From: Myxococcus flavus
GTDB taxonomy: Bacteria; Myxococcota; Myxococcia; Myxococcales; Myxococcaceae
Length of the DNA stretch: 64,000 bases
Assembly (NCBI RefSeq): GCF_050038885.1
Contig: NZ_CP143624.1
Coordinates: forward strand, 8,804,001 to 8,868,000
Direction of reading: 5' to 3'
Each line of letters opens with the position of its first letter. The stretch's first letter is position 1. The notes below the pieces were generated by a model. The model was not told the DNA's origin and ran no database searches. It saw nothing but the letters and a program-made list of their open reading frames with translations. Below are positions 60,212 through 64,000 of this stretch, piece after piece. The translations under genes were made by a program, and so were the position numbers.

Positions 60212-60823
60212 TCAGCGCGTGGCTCGACGCGCGAGGATGGCTTTCACGTCCTCCAGCGTGAGGCCCAGGGGCCGGATGGCGACGAGCACATGGTAGAGCA
60301 CGTCCGCGGCCTCCTCTCCCGCTCGAGGTGGATCCGCATCCGCGCACGCCGTCACCAGCTCCGCGGCCTCCTCGCCCAGTTTCTTCAAACGCAGGTTTCG
60401 GTCCTCCAGCAGCCTTCGCGTGTAGCTCGGGGGCGCGTCTTCCGTCTTCGCCAGGGCGTCAGCACGCTGCGCGAGCGTGGCATCCAGCGCGGCCAGCGCG
60501 TCCCACCCGCCAGGTCCGAAGCAGGACGCTTCTCCGGTGTGACAGGCCGGCCCCGCCTTCTCCACGCGTGCGAGCACCGCGTCGCCGTCACAGTCCGCGT
60601 GGAGCGATACCACCCGCTGCACGTTGCCGCTCGTGCCCCCCTTGTGCCACAGGCCGCGCGTGCGCGAGCGGTAGTGCATCTCTCCGGTGGCCAGCGTGCG
60701 CTCCAGGGCCTCGCGGTCTGCATGTGCCACCATCAGCACGTCCCCGGTCCGCGCATCCTGCGTGACGACCGTCACCGTGCCGTTGCCCTTCGTGAAGTCG
60801 AGCGCATCCAGGTCGAGCTTCAT
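60212..60823 (-). CDS. hisI: Bifunctional phosphoribosyl-AMP cyclohydrolase / phosphoribosyl-ATP pyrophosphatase
   Basis: A 203-residue HisIE. The HisI half (about 1-105) has HADCDGDAVL and the zinc cysteines CHTGEASC; the HisE half (about 112-203) has LGEEAAEL and EEAADVLYHVLVA, the acidic magnesium-binding helices. Both steps follow HisG. ATG overlaps the hisN stop by 4 nt; last gene of the his operon. Confidence 0.95.
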   Translation of the reverse strand: MKLDLDALDFTKGNGTVTVVTQDARTGDVLMVAHADREALERTLATGEMHYRSRTRGLWHKGGTSGNVQRVVSLHADCDGDAVLARVEKAGPACHTGEASCFGPGGWDALAALDATLAQRADALAKTEDAPPSYTRRLLEDRNLRLKKLGEEAAELVTACADADPPRAGEEAADVLYHVLVAIRPLGLTLEDVKAILARRATR

Positions 60824-61599
60824 CGTCCCTCCACGGCACCCAGGCGCTCACGAACCACGCGGGCCAGCGCGGCGTTGGTGGCGATGCCGTTGCCGCCAAA
60901 GGCGGTGCGCCGGCCCGTCCAGTCGGTGAACACGCCGCCGGCCTCTTCGATGATGGGCTGCAGGGCGGCGGCGTCCCAGGGCGACAGCAGCTCGTCCACC
61001 ATCACCTCCGCGCGCCCGGTGGCCACCAGCAGGTAGCCGTAACAGTCCCCCCACGTGCGGTCCACCGCGGCCTCCTTCGTGAGCGCGCGCCAGGCGGCAC
61101 CGCGCTCCGGGTACACCGGAAAGCGCTCGTCCGTGGACAGCACGACGGCCTGGGACAGCTCGGCTTGCTGCGAGACGCGCGCGGGCTTGTCATTCCAGAA
61201 GCAACCGTGGCCGAGGGCCGCCACCAGCAGCTCTCCCACCGCGGGGAAGTAAGCGGCACCCACGAGGATGCGCTCGCCTTCCGCCAGCGCCACCAGGGTG
61301 CCCCACAGCGGGACCCCGCGGATGAAGGTCTTCGTCCCGTCGATGGGGTCCAGAATCCAGCGCCGCTTCGCGCCAGGCCGCGTCTCGCCGAACTCCTCGC
61401 CCAGAATGCCGTCATCCGGGAAGCGCGCCTCCAGCCACTCCCGCGCGCGAGACTCCGCCGTGCGGTCCGCCACCGTCACCGGAGAGCCGTCCGACTTCGT
61501 ATCCACCGCGATGCCCGCCCGGAAGAAGCCCAGCGCCACGTCGCCGGCCGTCCTCGCCACCTCCGCCGCGGCCTGCATCAACGCTCCCGTGTCCGTCAT
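60820..61599 (-). CDS. hisN: Histidinol-phosphatase, inositol monophosphatase type
   Basis: A 259-residue magnesium phosphatase: GEEFGE, ILDPIDGTKTFIRG and SPWDAAALQPIIEEAGG are the metal-binding motifs. Its place between hisF and hisI, with 4-nt overlaps on both sides, supports histidinol-phosphatase activity over inositol phosphatase. It would replace the N-terminal phosphatase domain absent from the short HisB here. Confidence 0.9.
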   Translation of the reverse strand: MTDTGALMQAAAEVARTAGDVALGFFRAGIAVDTKSDGSPVTVADRTAESRAREWLEARFPDDGILGEEFGETRPGAKRRWILDPIDGTKTFIRGVPLWGTLVALAEGERILVGAAYFPAVGELLVAALGHGCFWNDKPARVSQQAELSQAVVLSTDERFPVYPERGAAWRALTKEAAVDRTWGDCYGYLLVATGRAEVMVDELLSPWDAAALQPIIEEAGGVFTDWTGRRTAFGGNGIATNAALARVVRERLGAVEGR

Positions 61600-62357
61600 G
61601 TCACGCTCCGGATGTGAAGGCCGCTCTCGCCGAGCAGCGATTTGATGGCGCCCACCGTGGTGAGGCCGTCGTGCAGGATGCCGGCGACCAGCGCCGCGTC
61701 GGCGCCACCTTCCTGAAGCGCCTCCCGGACGTGCGCCGCGCCGCCAGCGCCCCCCGAGGCGATGACCGGCACATCCACCACGTCCGAGACGGCCCGCGTC
61801 AACGCCAGGTCATACCCCTGCCGCGCACCATCCCGGTCGATGCTGGTCAGCAGCAGCTCTCCCGCCCCGCGCGCCACGCACTCGCGCGCCCACGCCACCG
61901 CGTCCAGGTCCGTGGGCCTCCTGCCGCCGTGGGTGTAGACGCGCCAGCGGTCTCCGTCGCGCTTCGCGTCGATGCTGGCCACGACGCACTGCGAGCCGAA
62001 GCGCTCCGCGCACGCCGTGAGCAGCGCCGGGTTGGCCACCGCCGCCGAGTTGATGCTCACCTTGTCCGCGCCCGCCCGCAGCGCCCGGCCCACGTCCTCC
62101 ACCGTGCGCACGCCGCCGCCGACCGTCAGCGGGATGAAGAGCTGCTCCGCCGTGCGCCGCACCAGCTCCCACAAGGTGTCCCGCTCGTCGGCGCTCGCGG
62201 AGATGTCGAGGAACGTCACCTCGTCAGCCCCCTCCGCCTCGTAGCGCCGGGCCAGCTCCACCGGGTCGCCCACGTCGCGGAGCCCCTCGAATCGCACGCC
62301 CTTCACCACGCGCCCACCCTTCACGTCCAGGCAGACGACGAGTCGCCGCGTGAGCAT
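61596..62357 (-). CDS. hisF: Imidazole glycerol phosphate synthase, cyclase subunit
   Basis: A 253-residue (beta/alpha)8 barrel that closes the imidazole ring with ammonia from HisH. Catalytic Asp in VCLDVKGGRVVKG and the second in LLTSIDRDG are present, with phosphate-binding TVGGGVRT and IASGGAG loops. Start and hisB stop overlap by one base (TGATG). Confidence 0.96.
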   Translation of the reverse strand: MLTRRLVVCLDVKGGRVVKGVRFEGLRDVGDPVELARRYEAEGADEVTFLDISASADERDTLWELVRRTAEQLFIPLTVGGGVRTVEDVGRALRAGADKVSINSAAVANPALLTACAERFGSQCVVASIDAKRDGDRWRVYTHGGRRPTDLDAVAWARECVARGAGELLLTSIDRDGARQGYDLALTRAVSDVVDVPVIASGGAGGAAHVREALQEGGADAALVAGILHDGLTTVGAIKSLLGESGLHIRSVT

Positions 62358-62893
62358 CACTTCACCTCCAGCGACACGGTGCCCTTCATGCTGAACACCG
62401 AGCCCGAGTCCACCATGGCGTCCCGCAGCGCCAGCCCCAGCGCCTTGAAGGCCGCCTCCGTCGCGTGGTGGCTGTCCTTTCCCCGGAGCACGCGCAGGTG
62501 CAGCGTCACCCGGGCGTGCTCGCAGAACGAGCGCATCCAGTGCTCGTAGAGCCGATTCTTCAGAGGCCCCCGGTAGTAGAAGCGCCCGCCCGCATCCAGG
62601 CACGCCTGCACCAGCGCGTCGTCCATGGGAATGGTGCGCTCGGCGAAGCGCGCGGCCGTGACGGGAATCACCTGCTGCACCGCGGTGCCCACCGTTATCG
62701 CCACATCCTCCATGACGTGGTGGGTGAGGTCGCCGCGCGCGCGGAGCGTGAGGTCCAACCCCGCGTAGCGCGCGAAGGTGGCGAGCATGTGGTCGAAGAA
62801 CTTCAGCCCCGTGTCCACGCGCGTGACGCCCTGGCCGGGCGCCAGCTCCACGTGGACCTGTGTCTCCTTCGTCTCTCGAATGACAGTGGTCAT
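62357..62893 (-). CDS. hisB: Imidazoleglycerol-phosphate dehydratase, monofunctional
   Basis: A 178-residue HisB dehydratase. Metal-binding His clusters are in FFDHMLATFA, LTHHVMEDVA, and SHHATEAAFKALG. It lacks the N-terminal phosphatase domain of the enterobacterial enzyme. The open frame extends into hisA, but ATG 62893 overlaps the hisA stop by 4 nt and starts the family domain. Family members run about 195 residues, so it is slightly short. Confidence 0.95.
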   Translation of the reverse strand: MTTVIRETKETQVHVELAPGQGVTRVDTGLKFFDHMLATFARYAGLDLTLRARGDLTHHVMEDVAITVGTAVQQVIPVTAARFAERTIPMDDALVQACLDAGGRFYYRGPLKNRLYEHWMRSFCEHARVTLHLRVLRGKDSHHATEAAFKALGLALRDAMVDSGSVFSMKGTVSLEVK

Positions 62894-63606
62894 CCCGCGA
62901 ACTCCCGCGCGACCGCGCTCGCATCCAGACGTCCCGTGTACAGCGCCATGCCAATGACGGCCCCGTAGGCGCCCGCCGCCGCCAGGGCCCGCAGGTCCCC
63001 CATCGTCGTCACGCCACCGGAGGCGTAGAGACGGTGCCGGCTGGTGCTCGCCACCTCCCGCATCAACGGCAGGTCCACGCCCGACAGTTGCCCCTCCTTG
63101 TGGACCGCCGTCACCAGCAGCCCGCCCAGCGGCAGCGGCTCCAGCGCCGCGAGGACGTCCCGCACGTCCCGGGCGCTCCCCGCCGTCCAGCCCCGGGTCA
63201 CCACCTCGCGTCCCTTCACGTCCGCGGCCACCATCACCTGGCCGGGGAAGGCTTGCGCGATGTGCGCCAGCCAGGCCTCGTCCTCGATGGCCCGGGTCCC
63301 CACCACCACGGACGCAGCGCCACCGGCCAGGACCGCCTCCACGCGGTCGGTGTCCCGCACCCCGCCTCCCACCGAGAAGGTGAGGCCCCGTTCGAAGGCC
63401 GTCAGCTGGAAGATGGCGTCCGCGTTCGAGCCCCTGCCCAGCGCCGCGTCCAGGTCCACGACGTGGAAGGTGCCGAAGCCGTGACGCCGCCACTGCTTCA
63501 GCGCCTCCAGCGGGTCATCCACCCGCACCTTCTCTTCCGCATAGGAGCCTCCCACGAGCTGGACGCAGGCGCCCTCGCGCAGGTCGATGGCCGGAATCGC
63601 AATCAC
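62890..63606 (-). CDS. hisA: Phosphoribosylformimino-ProFAR isomerase
   Basis: A 238-residue barrel. Asp in IPAIDLREG (general base), the second in AADVKGREV, and phosphate loops SVGGGVRD and ASGGVTT match HisA. GTG 63606 is set by AGGAGG seven bases upstream. 4-nt overlap with both neighbours. Confidence 0.95.
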   Translation of the reverse strand: MIAIPAIDLREGACVQLVGGSYAEEKVRVDDPLEALKQWRRHGFGTFHVVDLDAALGRGSNADAIFQLTAFERGLTFSVGGGVRDTDRVEAVLAGGAASVVVGTRAIEDEAWLAHIAQAFPGQVMVAADVKGREVVTRGWTAGSARDVRDVLAALEPLPLGGLLVTAVHKEGQLSGVDLPLMREVASTSRHRLYASGGVTTMGDLRALAAAGAYGAVIGMALYTGRLDASAVAREFAG

Positions 63607-64000
63607 GATGCCACCTCCTGGAGGAAGGCCTGGACGAAGCGCACACCCGCCTCGGAGGACTTCTCCGGGTGGAACTGCACGCCCACCACCTTTCCCTTGC
63701 GGACCGCCGCCGGGAAGCGATCGGCCTCGTGCGTCGTCCACCCCGTTACCACCGACGGGTCCGCCGCGCGGCAGGCGAAGCTGTGCGCGTAGTACACGGT
63801 GTCCAGGCGCGCGGACGTCAGCGTGCAATCGCCTTCCACCTGGTTCCACCCCATCTGCGGGACGCGCCTCGCCGAGAGCCGCGTCACCCGGCCCTGGAAG
63901 TACCCCAGGCCCGCGCCCTCGCCTTCGTCGCTGCCCTCGAAGAGCAGCTGCATGCCCAGGCAGATGCCCAGGCACGGCAAGCCATTCTCCAGCGCCGTCC
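63603..64000 (-). CDS. hisH: Imidazole glycerol phosphate synthase, glutaminase subunit (5' end outside window)
   Basis: About 132 residues of HisH are visible. The nucleophile Cys lies in LGICLGMQLLFEGS, and the His-Glu of the triad in VGVQFHPEKS. The start and about 70 residues lie past the window edge. It feeds ammonia to HisF, encoded three genes downstream. Confidence 0.95.
   Translation of the reverse strand, partial: TALENGLPCLGICLGMQLLFEGSDEGEGAGLGYFQGRVTRLSARRVPQMGWNQVEGDCTLTSARLDTVYYAHSFACRAADPSVVTGWTTHEADRFPAAVRKGKVVGVQFHPEKSSEAGVRFVQAFLQEVAS

Overview
The window is about 70% GC, tightly packed with genes on both strands, and carries at least 53 protein-coding genes plus two that run off the ends. 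I see no tRNA, rRNA, CRISPR array, insertion sequence or prophage. The mix suggests a myxobacterium, most likely Myxococcaceae (Myxococcus or Corallococcus type): an NtrC-class two-component system with sigma-54 signals, many TPR proteins and lipoproteins, GTG/TTG starts, long Ala/Pro-rich linkers, and histone-H1-like Lys/Ala tails. The species assignment is inference from style, not from a marker gene.

Layout. 1-511: end of an Imm-5-like gene. 519-7043 (minus): a six-gene MacAB/TolC-like efflux operon with a Yip1 membrane protein first and two MacB-type permeases last. 7261-10664 (plus): a ClpC-like unfoldase and a DUF2520 dehydrogenase-like protein. 10648-24102: housekeeping and accessory genes, namely a hypothetical protein, a large peptidase/propeller/barrel surface protein, nadD, a phosphoesterase-like protein, a NamZ-type muramidase, a class III cyclase, TPR proteins, mutS2 and a phospholipase-A2-like protein. 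24167-32080: an NtrC-type two-component system facing a second TolC-ABC-MacA-MacB operon across a 412-bp region that holds palindromes and a sigma-54-type promoter. 32246-39899: PfpI/DJ-1 protein, a divergent Fis-type response regulator/histidine kinase pair, an Lnb/DUF4105 membrane protein, a secreted beta-sandwich protein, an SDR, a membrane metallophosphoesterase and a TPR lipoprotein. 40059-42019: glutathione-dependent formaldehyde detoxification (frmA, fghA). 42146-48360: a GIN-domain lipoprotein, a small DUF3185 protein, an oversized RNase R and an H1-tailed protein. 48556-51463: moeA, ribA and an MBL-fold hydrolase. 51453-58266 (minus): a lipoate/2-oxoacid dehydrogenase cluster (lipB-Nudix fusion, TPR/zinc-finger/ATPase protein, E2, lipA, E3). 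58347-59951: two unassigned genes. 60212-64000 (minus): histidine operon hisH-A-B-F-N-IE.

How genes fit together. Each efflux set contains all three parts of a tripartite pump. The NtrC system very probably drives the second one, because the inverted repeats and the -24/-12 element sit between them. LipB and LipA would supply the lipoyl group carried by Lys44 of the E2, and E3 reoxidises it; the matching E1 genes are not in the window. In the his operon a monophosphatase-type HisN supplies the histidinol-phosphatase activity that the short HisB lacks.

Most unusual items: the sigma-54 circuit at 26877-27239; the TPR/ClpX-type zinc finger/P-loop protein overlapping lipB; the LipB-Nudix fusion; the RNase R with an Arg/Gly-rich insert and an H1-like tail beside a second H1-tailed protein; the peptidase-propeller-barrel fusion; and the His-Asp phospholipase-A2-like protein.
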